Below, one piece after another: positions 16,957 through 27,290 of a stretch of DNA of 64,000 bases (the first letter of the stretch is position 1; each line of letters starts with the position of its first letter). The notes beneath the pieces were generated by a model that saw only the letters and a program-made list of their open reading frames with translations, was not told the origin of the DNA and ran no database searches. The position numbers and the translations under genes are program-made. Source of the stretch: an uncultured Clostridia bacterium (lineage in GTDB: Bacteria > Bacillota > Clostridia > TANB77 > CAG-508); assembly GCA_934183325.1 (NCBI GenBank), contig CAKPSH010000005.1:1-64000 (forward strand). Reading direction: 5' to 3'.

Positions 16957-19900
16957 CTAATCATTGAAATTTCCTAAGAAATTTTTTATAGTTTTAATTA
17001 CCTTTGCATCTTCACCTATTTTTTGTGTAATATATGGATTTATTCCTGCTGAAAATTTTATATCATTTTTATATTTCTCAACTAATTTTTGGATAATATT
17101 TGTATCAAATTTATTTGAATCAAATGTATATATAATCTTATTATTTCTTTGTACAATTTTTGTAATATTAGCTTTTTTAGCCAGTTGTTTTATCCTTGTT
17201 ATTTCTAATAAACTTTCAACTTCTTTTGGCATATTTCCATATCTATCTGTTATTTCATCTATAACATTTTCAATATCTTGTTCTGTCTTACACAATGCAA
17301 TATCTTGATAAATTTCAATTTTTTGACTACTACTTTGAATATATTCATCTGGTATAAAGCTTGATATATTCAAATCTATTTGGATTTCTGGTTCTTCTTC
17401 AACTTTAATTCCTTGCATTTCTTTTACAACTTCATCCAATAATTTACAATACATATCATATCCTACATCACCCATGTGTCCATGCTGTATTTCTCCTAAT
17501 ATGCTTCCAGCTCCACGAATTTCAAGGTCTCTCATTGCTATCTTAAATCCTGAACCAAATTCAGTAAAGTCTTTTATTGCTCTTAATCTCTTATCTGCAA
17601 CTTCAGATAATAGTTTATCCCTTTTATATGTTATATATGCATATGCTTCTCTATCACTTCTTCCAACTCTTCCTCTTATTTGATAAAGTTGTGCAAGTCC
17701 AAGTCTATCTGCGTTTTCTACAATTATAGTATTAGCATTTGGAATATCAATTCCAGATTCTAAAATAGTTGTACATACCATAACATTTGAACTTCCCCAA
17801 ATATAATCTTTCATTATATTTTCTATTTCTTCTCCACTCATTTTTCCATGGGCAAATACTACTTTTGCTTCTGGAACCATTTCTTGAATTTCCATAGCTT
17901 TTTTCTCTATGCCTTCAACATTATTATATAAATAATATACCTGTCCTCCTCTTTCTATTTCTCTTGTTATAGCTTCTCTAATAACTTCTTTATCATACTC
18001 TAATACATATGTTTGTACAGGTTTTCTATCTTGTGGTGGTTCATATATTACAGACATATCTCTTACACCAACTATTGACATATGTAATGTTCTTGGAATT
18101 GGTGTTGCTGTCATTGTTAATACATCAACATTAGTTTTATATTCTTTTATCTTTTCCTTATGTTTTACACCAAAACGGTGTTCCTCATCTATTACTAATA
18201 ATCCTAAATCCTTAAACTCTACATCTTTACTTAGCAATCTGTGTGTACCAATTATTATATCTATTTCGCCAAGTTTTAGTTTTTTTATAATTTCTTTTTG
18301 TTCTTTTGCTGTCTTAAAACGATTTAGAACTTCTACTTTTATTGGATACCCTCTCATTCTTTCTTTAAAAGTTTCATATTGTTGACTAGCCAAAATTGTC
18401 GTTGGTGCCAAATATGCAACCTGCTTAGAATCCATACATGCTTTAAAAGCTGCTCTTAAAGCTACTTCTGTTTTTCCATATCCAACATCTCCACATAAAA
18501 GTCTATCCATAGGCTTTTGCATTTCCATATCTTTTTTTACTTCTTCTATACACCTTAATTGATCATCTGTCTCTTGAAATGGAAAGTCATCTTCAAATTG
18601 TTTCTGCCAAGGAGTGTCTTTAGAAAAGGCATATCCTTTTGATTTTTCACGTTTTGCATATAATTCAATCAAATTCTTTGCAATTTCTTGTAAATTAGAT
18701 TTTACTTTTGCCTTTGTTTTTGCCCATTCTTTGCTTCCTAATCTATTAAGCTTTGGTGCAACATCTTCTCCTCCAACATATTTTCTTATACTATCTAATG
18801 CATCTGTTGGTATATATAAAATGTCGTCATCTTTATATCTAATTTTTATATAATCTTTTATTACTCCATCTGCTTTTATAGTATTTACACCTATAAATTG
18901 TCCTATACCACTAGTTTTATGTACAATATAATCTCCTATTTTTAAATCAGCAAATACAACTGTCTCGCCTTCTCTAAATTCTTTGCTCATCCTTCTTCTA
19001 GGCTTCAAATAACCTTTTTTGTTTTCCTCATTAATTTGTTGTTTAAAAATCTCATCTATTTCTTTTAAATCATCATATTTAAATATAAATACATTGTTTT
19101 TCTCTGAAATTGCATCTTGTTTTTCTAAGTAGATTTTTTTATAAGAACTTATCCATTTTTCAACATCATTATAGTTATACATATTTTTCAATATATCTGG
19201 TACTTTTTTTTCTTTTTCCATTAAGTCTTTTATTACAAATTGATTATCATTCAAAATGCTCTCTGTTCTTAATTTTATTCTGTTAGCTTCATCTAAAAAT
19301 AATGTCCAATTAGAATCTAAATATTCAAAAATATTTCCTTTAGCTTCTCCTATTTCTTCTGTTGATGGATATATTTCTACACTTTGTAGATTGTCGATTG
19401 ATCTTTGGCTTGAAATATTAAAAATTCTGATTGAATCTACTTCGTCTCCCCATAACTCAATTCTAGCTCCTTCCGTTTCTGAAATAGCTATATCTATAAT
19501 ATCTCCTCTTATGCTAAATTGTCCTCTTCCTTCAATTAAATCACATCTTGTATATCCTAATTTTACTAATTGTTCTTTTATTTCTTCTACATTATAACTT
19601 TTAGATGTTTCAAATTTTAAAATATTTTCATATAAAGTTTGTTTTGAAATTATTGGTTGTAATATTGCTTCTATTGGTAATATTAGAATTTGTGCTTCGT
19701 TTCTATATATTTTATTTAATGTATTTATTCTTTCATATAATAAGTCTTTACTTTGAGCCTCTACTTGATATGTTGTTATTTCTTTTTTAGGAAATAGTAC
19801 TACATTCTTATCAAAATACTTACAGTATTTAAACAAATCTTTTGCTTGAATTTCATTATATGTTACTATACATAATGGTTTATTTAATAATTTTAACGTT

Positions 19901-20031
19901 GTTCCTGTAATATATGATTTTGCAAAATCAGTTAAGCCCAATAAAAATATTGGACTTGTTTCATTTTGAGCTTCATTAATATAATTTTTAAACTGCTCAT
20001 TATTTAATAATTTTTCAGTAATAACTTTCAC
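16957..20031 (-). CDS. mfd: Transcription-repair coupling factor Mfd
   Basis: Removes RNA polymerase stalled at DNA damage and recruits UvrA. 1024 residues, a little short of the usual 1150. Order: UvrB-like N-terminal domains, RNA-polymerase-interacting CarD-like domain (about 370-430, around DYIVHKTSGIGQFIGV), then the RecG-like translocase with GDVGYGKTE (Walker A), VIDEEHRFGV (DEEH box), LTMTATPIPRTL, the QIRGRVGRSDREAYAY motif VI and a C-terminal TRCF domain. The start is a GTG at 20031 with GAGG about 11 bases upstream. Confidence 0.97.
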   Translation of the reverse strand: MKVITEKLLNNEQFKNYINEAQNETSPIFLLGLTDFAKSYITGTTLKLLNKPLCIVTYNEIQAKDLFKYCKYFDKNVVLFPKKEITTYQVEAQSKDLLYERINTLNKIYRNEAQILILPIEAILQPIISKQTLYENILKFETSKSYNVEEIKEQLVKLGYTRCDLIEGRGQFSIRGDIIDIAISETEGARIELWGDEVDSIRIFNISSQRSIDNLQSVEIYPSTEEIGEAKGNIFEYLDSNWTLFLDEANRIKLRTESILNDNQFVIKDLMEKEKKVPDILKNMYNYNDVEKWISSYKKIYLEKQDAISEKNNVFIFKYDDLKEIDEIFKQQINEENKKGYLKPRRRMSKEFREGETVVFADLKIGDYIVHKTSGIGQFIGVNTIKADGVIKDYIKIRYKDDDILYIPTDALDSIRKYVGGEDVAPKLNRLGSKEWAKTKAKVKSNLQEIAKNLIELYAKREKSKGYAFSKDTPWQKQFEDDFPFQETDDQLRCIEEVKKDMEMQKPMDRLLCGDVGYGKTEVALRAAFKACMDSKQVAYLAPTTILASQQYETFKERMRGYPIKVEVLNRFKTAKEQKEIIKKLKLGEIDIIIGTHRLLSKDVEFKDLGLLVIDEEHRFGVKHKEKIKEYKTNVDVLTMTATPIPRTLHMSIVGVRDMSVIYEPPQDRKPVQTYVLEYDKEVIREAITREIERGGQVYYLYNNVEGIEKKAMEIQEMVPEAKVVFAHGKMSGEEIENIMKDYIWGSSNVMVCTTILESGIDIPNANTIIVENADRLGLAQLYQIRGRVGRSDREAYAYITYKRDKLLSEVADKRLRAIKDFTEFGSGFKIAMRDLEIRGAGSILGEIQHGHMGDVGYDMYCKLLDEVVKEMQGIKVEEEPEIQIDLNISSFIPDEYIQSSSQKIEIYQDIALCKTEQDIENVIDEITDRYGNMPKEVESLLEITRIKQLAKKANITKIVQRNNKIIYTFDSNKFDTNIIQKLVEKYKNDIKFSAGINPYITQKIGEDAKVIKTIKNFLGNFND

Positions 20032-20109
20032 TTTAAATTAGCCTCTTTCTATTTGTTATCAATATAATTTATTATACAACTTTATTTATAATTAAACAAG
20101 TGTTTCTTA

Positions 20110-20859
20110 TTATTTTTCTTTGTTTAATTCTTTCTTTATTCTTGAAAAATCTTTAACTGCTTGTATTCCAATTTTAATGATATTTCTTAAATTTATAGAA
20201 TTTTTTCCACCCTGTCTAGGTCTAAATGTTATTTTTCTAAACTCAACATTTTCCTTGTTCTTTATTAATAAAACTGTTAACATTACATTTGATAAATTAA
20301 AATGTTCTGGTATCATTGGATAATATTTGCTTAATACTTCATTTTTCATTAATCTATACGGCGTATTTGCATCTGTTATTTTTAATCCAAATATCACAAA
20401 TAATACTAATTTTAATACTTTTGTTACAAATATTCTTGAAATTCCATCTTTTCTGTTATTTCTATATCCAATAATTGCTGAATGCTTATCTCTATCCTTC
20501 CAAAAATCCCAAAATTCACTAGCAAGTGTTTGACCATCTGAATCTGTTTGAAATATATAACTAGCATTATTTTCTAATGCATAATTATACCCATATAAAA
20601 TAGTGTCTCCATGTCCTCCGTTTTTTTTTGATAATACTACTAGATTTTCAAATTTTTCTTTTAATTTCTTCAGTTTTTTTAATGTATTATCCTTGCTCCC
20701 ATCATCTATAACAACTAATTTTGAATCATTTTTTATTTTATCAATTACTTCATACCATTCTTCTACTATATTTTCTATGTTACTTTCTTCATTATATGCA
20801 GGTATTACAATATATAGATTATCCTTTTCCAAAATATATCCCTCTTTTTCCTTGTTCAT
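20110..20859 (-). CDS. Family 2 glycosyltransferase
   Basis: GT-A fold sugar transferase of the dolichyl-phosphate-mannose-synthase-like branch. VIPAYNEESNIENIV, VVIDDGSKDNT and QTDSDGQ (DxD-type) are present, and the acceptor-side motif is represented by FRPRQGGKNSIN. It has no membrane helices beyond a weak apolar patch (KVLKLVLFVIFGLKI), so it acts on the inner face of the membrane, perhaps on a lipid carrier. The ATG at 20859 lacks a ribosome site; a TTG ten codons later follows AGAGGGA and may be the true start. It is separate from mfd, and its gene neighbourhood gives no pathway. Confidence 0.85.
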   Translation of the reverse strand: MNKEKEGYILEKDNLYIVIPAYNEESNIENIVEEWYEVIDKIKNDSKLVVIDDGSKDNTLKKLKKLKEKFENLVVLSKKNGGHGDTILYGYNYALENNASYIFQTDSDGQTLASEFWDFWKDRDKHSAIIGYRNNRKDGISRIFVTKVLKLVLFVIFGLKITDANTPYRLMKNEVLSKYYPMIPEHFNLSNVMLTVLLIKNKENVEFRKITFRPRQGGKNSINLRNIIKIGIQAVKDFSRIKKELNKEK

Positions 20860-20931
20860 TATATCATAATTATATTTTTGTATAAATATATATCACATTT
20901 TTTCATAATTAAAACTTTTTTCATATTTCGC

Positions 20932-20960
20932 TTGCATTTTATATGTTTTCATGATACAAT
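20932..20960 (+). promoter_or_regulatory. Sigma-A promoter of rpsT
   Basis: TTGCAT, 17-bp spacer, TACAAT, then a leader of about 40 bases with AGAGGAGGTG before the rpsT start. Confidence 0.75.
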
Positions 20961-21006
20961 ATTTAGCGATATTGTTTAGACTTAAATTAAGAGGAGGTGC
21001 TTATAA

Positions 21007-21270
21007 ATGCCAAACATAAAATCAGCTATTAAAAGAACAAGAATTATAGAAAAGAAAACTTTACAAAATAATATGGTTAAATCAGAATATAAAACAGCTG
21101 TTAGAAAATTCGAAGCTGCAGTTACTGCTGGTAACGTTGAAGAAGCTCAAAAATTATATAGTGAAGCTACAAAGAAAATAGATATGGCTTGCTCAAAAGG
21201 TGTTATTGTAAAAAACACAGCAGCAAGAAAAAAATCTACAATGTCTAAAAAATTAAATGCTATGAAATAA
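21007..21270 (+). CDS. rpsT: 30S ribosomal protein S20
   Basis: Primary 16S rRNA-binding protein of the small subunit. 87 residues, all helical and basic, starting MPNIKSAIKRTRIIEKKTLQ and ending with the typical KNTAARKKSTMSKKLNAM. The Shine-Dalgarno GAGGAGG is strong. Monocistronic, with its own promoter and terminator, as is usual for this gene. Confidence 0.97.
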   Translation: MPNIKSAIKRTRIIEKKTLQNNMVKSEYKTAVRKFEAAVTAGNVEEAQKLYSEATKKIDMACSKGVIVKNTAARKKSTMSKKLNAMK

Positions 21271-21316
21271 TAAAAAGAAACTTAAACTTTAAAAGTTTGA
21301 GTTTCTTTTTATTATT
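21271..21316 (+). terminator. Intrinsic terminator between rpsT and the uracil glycosylase
   Basis: AAAGAAACTTAAACT / AGTTTGAGTTTCTTT stem followed by TTATTATT and preceded by AAAAA; usable in both directions between convergent genes. Confidence 0.85.
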
Positions 21317-21320
21317 GACT

Positions 21321-21875
21321 CTATTCATTTTCTAATAATTTATATGCTAATTTTAAGTCATTCCAAAAATCTATTTTTTTATTTTCATCTCTTAATAAAG
21401 CGGCAGGATGCCATGTAGATACATATATTATTCCCTTTTTTTCTATAATCTTTCCTCTTGAAGCTGTTATTCCATATTCTTCACCTAAGATATTTTTTAA
21501 AGCAATTCTTCCTAGCAGTACTATTACTTTAGGTTTTATAAGTATTACTTGATTTCTTAAATAATCTATACAAGCTTTTATTTCATCAATCTCTGGATCT
21601 CTATTATTAGGTGGTCTGCATTTTACAATATTTGCAATATATACTTCTTCCCTTTTTATACCTAACCCATCAAAAGCTTTATTCATAAGTTGTCCAGCCT
21701 TTCCAACAAAAGGTATCCCTTGTGTGTCTTCATCTGCACCTGGACCTTCACCAATAAGCATTAATTTTGCTTCCTTATTACCTGTTCCAAATACAATATT
21801 CTTTCTTCCATTACATAATTTACATTTTTTACAATCTTTTATTGATCCTTCTAATTCTTCCCAGTTATCGTACAT
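21321..21875 (-). CDS. Family 4 (iron-sulfur) uracil-DNA glycosylase
   Basis: Removes uracil from DNA. 184 residues. Cys ligands for a 4Fe-4S cluster are visible in CKKCKLC and in KCRPPNNRDP / KACIDYL. The active-site loop is GEGPGADEDTQGIPFVGKAG and the second motif is STWHPAALLR. It is the last gene of the addB-pgeF-LD-carboxypeptidase operon, 15 bases after its neighbour, giving the operon a DNA-repair theme at both ends. Confidence 0.92.
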   Translation of the reverse strand: MYDNWEELEGSIKDCKKCKLCNGRKNIVFGTGNKEAKLMLIGEGPGADEDTQGIPFVGKAGQLMNKAFDGLGIKREEVYIANIVKCRPPNNRDPEIDEIKACIDYLRNQVILIKPKVIVLLGRIALKNILGEEYGITASRGKIIEKKGIIYVSTWHPAALLRDENKKIDFWNDLKLAYKLLENE

Positions 21876-21890
21876 TTATAGATACTCCTT

Positions 21891-22811
21891 TTATAATAAA
21901 CAGTTTTCTAATAGTTTTATCTTTTCTTTTTCCTTTGTATCTATTTTTGCTTTTACTCCTATAGGAATAACCATTTTATCATTAATATGTCCAAAATTAT
22001 CTGACTTAATAATTGGAAATTGAATATTTTCTCCTAAAACATTTAAAACTATTTGTTCTAAGCTATAATCACTTGAATAATTTCCAATCCATAATCCTTT
22101 AATATTTTTAAAAACATCATTTTGTTTCATATAATATAAATAGCTACTTGCCAATGCAGGTGGAGTCTCATAACATAACTCTTCTATAAATAATATTTTA
22201 TCTTTAAAATCAATTGCATACTTACCTGCTGAAAATCTTGAAATAAGACTTAAATTTCCTCCAACTAATATTCCTTCTGCTTCTCCTTCATTTATCGTTC
22301 TAATCTCATCTTGCTTACTTTCAAGTTTTAAGCCTCCATCAATAAATCTATTTATAAATTCTCTTCTTGTATATTCAGATTCTCCTTTAAATTCTTCTGA
22401 TAATGATGTAAAATTGGGACCTTGAAAAGTTACCAATCCTGTCTTTAAATATATAGCATTGATTAATGATGTTGGATCACTATATCCACATATTATTTTA
22501 GGATTTCTCTTTATATTTTCAAAATCTAAATATTCATAAACACCATTAACATTTTCTCCTCCACAAGCACAAAAAATAGCTGTTATATTTTTATCTGAAA
22601 ACATTTTATTTATTTCTTTAGCTTTATTTTCTGCTGATGTATCATATCCAAGTTCATTTGCATCTAAGTACTTTCCAAATTCAACTTTTAACCCCAGATT
22701 TTCTAAAAATTCTGTGGCACTATCAATCTCTATTTTTCTTTCTTTTGTAAGAGCTTCAGAGGTTCTTACTATTCCTATAGTATCACCTTTTTTTATTCGA
22801 TTTGCTAACAT
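21891..22811 (-). CDS. LD-carboxypeptidase, S66 family (LdcA/MccF-like)
   Basis: Cleaves the terminal D-residue of muramoyl tetrapeptides or related amides in cell-wall recycling; MccF members inactivate microcin C. The nucleophile Ser sits in IICGYSDPTSLINAIY, and GGNLSLISR and a late Glu/His pair (IEELCYE, DNFGHIND) fit the Ser-Glu-His triad. No signal peptide, so cytoplasmic. The frame opens at 22817, but GAGGAGG is eight bases before the ATG at 22811. The operon context (pgeF, a peptidoglycan editing enzyme) supports a wall-recycling role. Confidence 0.88.
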   Translation of the reverse strand: MLANRIKKGDTIGIVRTSEALTKERKIEIDSATEFLENLGLKVEFGKYLDANELGYDTSAENKAKEINKMFSDKNITAIFCACGGENVNGVYEYLDFENIKRNPKIICGYSDPTSLINAIYLKTGLVTFQGPNFTSLSEEFKGESEYTRREFINRFIDGGLKLESKQDEIRTINEGEAEGILVGGNLSLISRFSAGKYAIDFKDKILFIEELCYETPPALASSYLYYMKQNDVFKNIKGLWIGNYSSDYSLEQIVLNVLGENIQFPIIKSDNFGHINDKMVIPIGVKAKIDTKEKEKIKLLENCLL

Positions 22812-22826
22812 TTTCATGTCCTCCTC

Positions 22827-23621
22827 TTAAATTAAAGTTATTATTCCCGTATTTCTTCCTGATGCTTCTTTATCTACTCTATATGAATGAAATTTATCTG
22901 AATTACATACAGTACATATATCACAATCAATTATATTTTTCTCTTGTAGTCCTAAATTTAATAGCACGGTTTTATTAATTAGCACAGTATCAATATTATA
23001 TTTTTGCTTATTTTCTTTTATTTTTCCTTTTGATATTATATCATCAATATTGTATAAATATTTAAATTTTTCATAAAATTTAACAGCAATATCTTCATCA
23101 ACTTCAAAATGGCATTTTCTTATACTTGGTGCAATACAACATATCAAATCTTTTGTATTGCACCCATACTTATCCACCATATTTTCCACAGTGTTCTTAG
23201 AAATTAATTGAAATGTTCCTTGCCAGCCTGAATGAGTGTTTCCTATTACCATTTTTACAGGATCAAAAAACATTAAATCTATACAATCAGCTATTGATAT
23301 TGATAAAATCTTATCTTTTTTATTTGTTATAAGACCATCTATATTCATCATATCTTCTGTAAATATTCCCGGAGCAACTTCATCTACGCATTTTATATTG
23401 GCTGTATGAGTTTGATATGGTCTATATATATCATTTTTGTTAATCTTTAAATAATCACATATTATTCCATAATTTTTTATTACATTCTGTTTATTATTAT
23501 AGTATTGCTCATTATTACCTATACTTATTGGTCTTAATGTTATACAATGTTTTAATTTTTCTTCATATTCTAATAACTTTGTAAATTGTAAAAAATTATC
23601 TTTTATAACTATTTTCTCCAT
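22827..23621 (-). CDS. pgeF: Peptidoglycan editing factor / multicopper polyphenol oxidase family (YlmD)
   Basis: Laccase-like DUF152 enzyme; homologues act as purine nucleoside phosphorylases or remove wrongly added residues from UDP-MurNAc. His and Cys ligands lie in RPYQTHTANIK, GNTHSGWQGTF, CIAPSIRKCHFEV and CTVCNSDKFHSYR. 264 residues, cytoplasmic. It is 17 bases after addB and 15 before the LD-carboxypeptidase, so they share a transcript. Confidence 0.9.
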   Translation of the reverse strand: MEKIVIKDNFLQFTKLLEYEEKLKHCITLRPISIGNNEQYYNNKQNVIKNYGIICDYLKINKNDIYRPYQTHTANIKCVDEVAPGIFTEDMMNIDGLITNKKDKILSISIADCIDLMFFDPVKMVIGNTHSGWQGTFQLISKNTVENMVDKYGCNTKDLICCIAPSIRKCHFEVDEDIAVKFYEKFKYLYNIDDIISKGKIKENKQKYNIDTVLINKTVLLNLGLQEKNIIDCDICTVCNSDKFHSYRVDKEASGRNTGIITLI

Positions 23622-23638
23622 TTTTACTTCTTTCTCGT

Positions 23639-26600
23639 CTAATCTTCAAAATTAAAATGACGTATATAATTATATTTATTTTTGCTGGCATTAAACTGAC
23701 ATATAGACTTATATTTACAATAGTCACACCCTGTTCTTTTATCTTTATAAAATGGTTTTATATCTATATTTCCATCAAAAATTTCTTTTGATATTTTTCT
23801 TATCTCTTTTATTGTTGAGGCCTGTAATTCTTTAAATTGCTTTTCAGAAACACAAGAGGATCTTGATTTACTTATATTGTTTTTACTATCAATATATACC
23901 GGAATTATATTTGATGACCCCTTCTCTAATTTAGTATCCATTTTTCTAACTATATTTATATCTGATAAAACTATTCCATTCATTCTAAATTTCTTTTTTA
24001 TAAGCTTTTCTATGTCTTCACTAGTATTATTTCTATCTATTCCAGTTATTGTTGGTTCTATTAAACTAAAATATAATGCACCTGCAGGCATAAAATCTTC
24101 AATTTTAGTTACAGCATCCATATATGTTAATAATTGTATTTGAAGTCCTGCCATCACTTCATCTATATCTATATCCTTTACTGAGGATTTATAATCGATT
24201 ATTCTTACATAATTTCCATCTTCTGTTTTTAGTACATCGACTCTATCTATTTTTCCTATAATTTCTACTTTTTTTCCATTATCCAATTTTACTTCAATAG
24301 CTGGATATTTTCCAACTTTTCCGAATTCTACCTCATGTCCCCATACTTGAAATTCGCTATATTTTAAACTATCAACTATATATTTCAAAGCTCTTAATAC
24401 TACTTTTTGTAATCTAAAAGTAAGAGTCCTAAATTTGGCTGTACTTGTAAATATATAGTTTTTGTTTAATTTTAATTTTTCTTCTATTATTTCTTTAACA
24501 ATTCTTTCCAATTCTTCCTCTGTTATATTTTTTATTTCTATACCTTCATCTTGAATTTTTCCAAAGAAGCTATCGATAACTTCATGCATGAAATTTCCTG
24601 TATCAATACTTTGTAATTGAAAAGTATCTGTTTCATTAATATTTAGTCCATATTTTAAATAAAATGAAAATGGGCATTTTCTGTATTGTTCTAGTCGTGA
24701 TATACTTGTAAAAATTGTATCTCCATACATATTGTTTATATTCTCAGCAGTTATTTTTTCTGGATTGTTTGTATATCTTTCTCCTTTTAATGCTTTATCT
24801 AACTTTTGCTTCCATTCATTATCATTTTGATATATATTGTAAATATCAAACCAAACATTATCAATTTCCTCACCATCATCAAATTGTCTTAGTTTTTCTA
24901 AGAGATTTTCAAATGTAGCTTTTTTATTTGTAATAGCATTATCTTTTTTTATAATATCACTATCTTCTTTTAATTTTGGAAATATTTTCTTTATTTTATA
25001 TATTAAAGTTGATGGCTTTAGTGGTGTTCCATCTGTACTTGCTGAAGAATATGATAAGAATAATTTTTCTTCAGCAGTTGTAAATGCTTTATAAATATTA
25101 AAATTTTCCTCATATATTTGTTCTTTTGTTGTCTTTGCTAGATTAATTCCTTGTTGTTCAAGTATTTCTCTATCTATATCATTTAAAAATCCTTCATCTT
25201 TATTTTGACTTGGAAATATACCATCATTTAATCCAATAATAAATATTATATCTGTCTTTTTACTTCTAGATCTGTTTACATCTCCAATAACTACTTGATC
25301 ATTTGTTGCAGGAATAGAATTTAAATTGTTTTCACTAAAAGCTAGTTTTAATGTCTGTGAATATTTCTCAAAACTCATATTTTCATTTTCAAAAATTAGT
25401 ACAATTTCATCAAATATCTGTATTAACAAATTCCATGTTGATATATACTGTTGTTTTCTTTGTTCTTCATTTTCTATATTAATTAATTTTTGTTCTATAT
25501 TGTTCTCTAATAAAAACTTATATAGTTCTGTTGTTATTTGTTTTACAGTATTTTTTCCTTTTAAATTGTCTCTTAGTTTTAATAATGGATCAACTACTTT
25601 TTTTCTTATTACGTTTATTTTATTTTCTTTATCAATATCTATTGTCCAATCTTTACTATACCATTTATTATATTTAATTCCCCATTTTCTAGCATAGTTT
25701 TCTAACATAAAAATTTCTTCACTATTAATATCACAGAATCCTAATTTCACATAATTTATGACAGCTTCAAATTCCCAATTCTTTGAAAAGACTTCTAATA
25801 TTGATAAAATATATTTTATTAATATATTTTGACTTAAATCTTCATTTTGATCAATAAATACTGGTATATCATATTTAGAAAAAATGGCTTTTGCTAAGCT
25901 TGCATAATTTTCTATATTTTTAGTAATAATTGAAATTTCTTTATATCTTTTATTATTATCTCTTACTAATTCAACTATTTTATTAGCGACATATTCTATT
26001 TCAGAATATGGATTCGCTGATAAAAATAATTTTATATTTTTTATTTCACTTTGATATTGAATATATGGTGTTTTATATAAATTTTCTTCTAATACTTTAA
26101 GTTCTTCACTTTTAAATCTATACATTTTTTCTTTGAAAACAGGATTTTCTATTTCTATACCATTTTCATTAGCTAAACTTATTAATTTAGTGACGGTTTT
26201 CTTATTTGTATAAAATATATCTCCTACTTTGTTATTACTTTGAAGAATTGAATCAGTGCATACTGTTATATTTACACTTTTTGCACATTGCAAAAGTCTT
26301 AATATAATTTTATATTCTTGAGGTGTAAATCCAACAAACTCATCAATATAAATTATTGTATTTTTAAACATATTTGTAAAAGGTAATTGTTTTTCTAGTA
26401 TAGTTAGCTTATCATTTTCGTCTATAAAATTTTCTTCTATTCTTTCTTCAAATTTTTTATAAATGTATATAACATCCTGAATTTTTCTCTTTAGATATTC
26501 ATCCTCTTCTTCTTTTAATACTTTTTCTAAATCTTCAACTTTTATTGCATGTGTTTTTAATTCTGTTATTAATCTAGATATAACCTCTACATTCTTGGTG

Positions 26601-26929
26601 GTTTTTCCCAATAATTGAAGATTATTTTTATTTCTATCCAAAATATCCATAATAATCATTGATTTTCCATATTTAGCCAAATTAACTTTTGTTACTCCCC
26701 CAACTTCGCTTTTTACTCTATATGCCATTCTATCAAAAGTTAATACTTCTGCATTAATAACAGATTCTGTTTCAATATTATTTAATAGCTTTACTTCTGC
26801 CGTAAATGAAAATTGCTCTGGTGTTATTATATATATTTTTTCTTCTTTATTTATTGCATTACATATTTCTCTAAAAATAAATTCACTTTTACCTGTTCCT
26901 GATTTACCATATATTAATCTTAATCCCAT
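23639..26929 (-). CDS. addB: AddB subunit of the AddAB helicase-nuclease
   Basis: Processes double-strand breaks for RecA together with AddA. 1096 residues. Walker A is at the very start (IYGKSGTGKSEF), followed by inactivated-helicase domains and a C-terminal RecB-type nuclease with IDYKSSVKD. The four Cys of the 4Fe-4S staple are present: one in QYRKCPFSFYLKYGL and three in CDYCKYKSIC. It heads the operon. The partner addA, usually directly downstream, is not in the window, so it is either elsewhere or replaced. Confidence 0.94.
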   Translation of the reverse strand: MGLRLIYGKSGTGKSEFIFREICNAINKEEKIYIITPEQFSFTAEVKLLNNIETESVINAEVLTFDRMAYRVKSEVGGVTKVNLAKYGKSMIIMDILDRNKNNLQLLGKTTKNVEVISRLITELKTHAIKVEDLEKVLKEEEDEYLKRKIQDVIYIYKKFEERIEENFIDENDKLTILEKQLPFTNMFKNTIIYIDEFVGFTPQEYKIILRLLQCAKSVNITVCTDSILQSNNKVGDIFYTNKKTVTKLISLANENGIEIENPVFKEKMYRFKSEELKVLEENLYKTPYIQYQSEIKNIKLFLSANPYSEIEYVANKIVELVRDNNKRYKEISIITKNIENYASLAKAIFSKYDIPVFIDQNEDLSQNILIKYILSILEVFSKNWEFEAVINYVKLGFCDINSEEIFMLENYARKWGIKYNKWYSKDWTIDIDKENKINVIRKKVVDPLLKLRDNLKGKNTVKQITTELYKFLLENNIEQKLINIENEEQRKQQYISTWNLLIQIFDEIVLIFENENMSFEKYSQTLKLAFSENNLNSIPATNDQVVIGDVNRSRSKKTDIIFIIGLNDGIFPSQNKDEGFLNDIDREILEQQGINLAKTTKEQIYEENFNIYKAFTTAEEKLFLSYSSASTDGTPLKPSTLIYKIKKIFPKLKEDSDIIKKDNAITNKKATFENLLEKLRQFDDGEEIDNVWFDIYNIYQNDNEWKQKLDKALKGERYTNNPEKITAENINNMYGDTIFTSISRLEQYRKCPFSFYLKYGLNINETDTFQLQSIDTGNFMHEVIDSFFGKIQDEGIEIKNITEEELERIVKEIIEEKLKLNKNYIFTSTAKFRTLTFRLQKVVLRALKYIVDSLKYSEFQVWGHEVEFGKVGKYPAIEVKLDNGKKVEIIGKIDRVDVLKTEDGNYVRIIDYKSSVKDIDIDEVMAGLQIQLLTYMDAVTKIEDFMPAGALYFSLIEPTITGIDRNNTSEDIEKLIKKKFRMNGIVLSDINIVRKMDTKLEKGSSNIIPVYIDSKNNISKSRSSCVSEKQFKELQASTIKEIRKISKEIFDGNIDIKPFYKDKRTGCDYCKYKSICQFNASKNKYNYIRHFNFED

Positions 26930-27001
26930 ATTCTCTCCTTATTTTTTATATTCTAACATAAAATAAATTCAAAAACAACTTTCATTTTTATGTAAATCTT
27001 A

Positions 27002-27030
27002 TTTACTTTTTAACAAAATAGTGCTATAAT
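27002..27030 (+). promoter_or_regulatory. Sigma-A promoter of the 67-residue orphan gene
   Basis: TTTACT, 17-bp spacer, TATAAT; about 50 bases of leader before the ATG at 27085. Confidence 0.65.
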
Positions 27031-27084
27031 ATTATTGTTTGCGAATCACAAGTTGATTCTTTACCTGCAAAAAAGGAGAAAGCA

Positions 27085-27288
27085 ATGCGAAAGAACAGAC
27101 GTGTTGCACCATCTAAGCCAAATTCCTGGGGAAAAAACTTGGATGGTGAGCCAATCATGAGAGGACTTTCTAGCCGCTCTCACCTAAGCAAGTCACAGAT
27201 TTGGGAACAGACCATTAAGCAAGATTGTGATGCCCATCAGTCAGCAATGCATCGCTTAAAGAAAAGAAAGTCAAAAACAAAGGATTAA
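27085..27288 (+). CDS. Small basic orphan protein of deviating composition
   Basis: Not recognised. 67 residues, strongly basic at both ends (MRKNRRVAPSKP and HRLKKRKSKTKD), with Trp twice, no membrane segment and a middle likely to be helical (LSKSQIWEQTIKQD). The base composition is much less AT-rich than around it (CGT, AGC, GCC, CTC codons), which suggests acquisition. It is a complete unit: promoter, AAAAAGGAG site, ORF, strong terminator, then a full copy of the terminator-linked repeat. The charge suggests binding to nucleic acid, but that is speculation. Confidence 0.6.
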   Translation: MRKNRRVAPSKPNSWGKNLDGEPIMRGLSSRSHLSKSQIWEQTIKQDCDAHQSAMHRLKKRKSKTKD

Positions 27289-27290
27289 AA

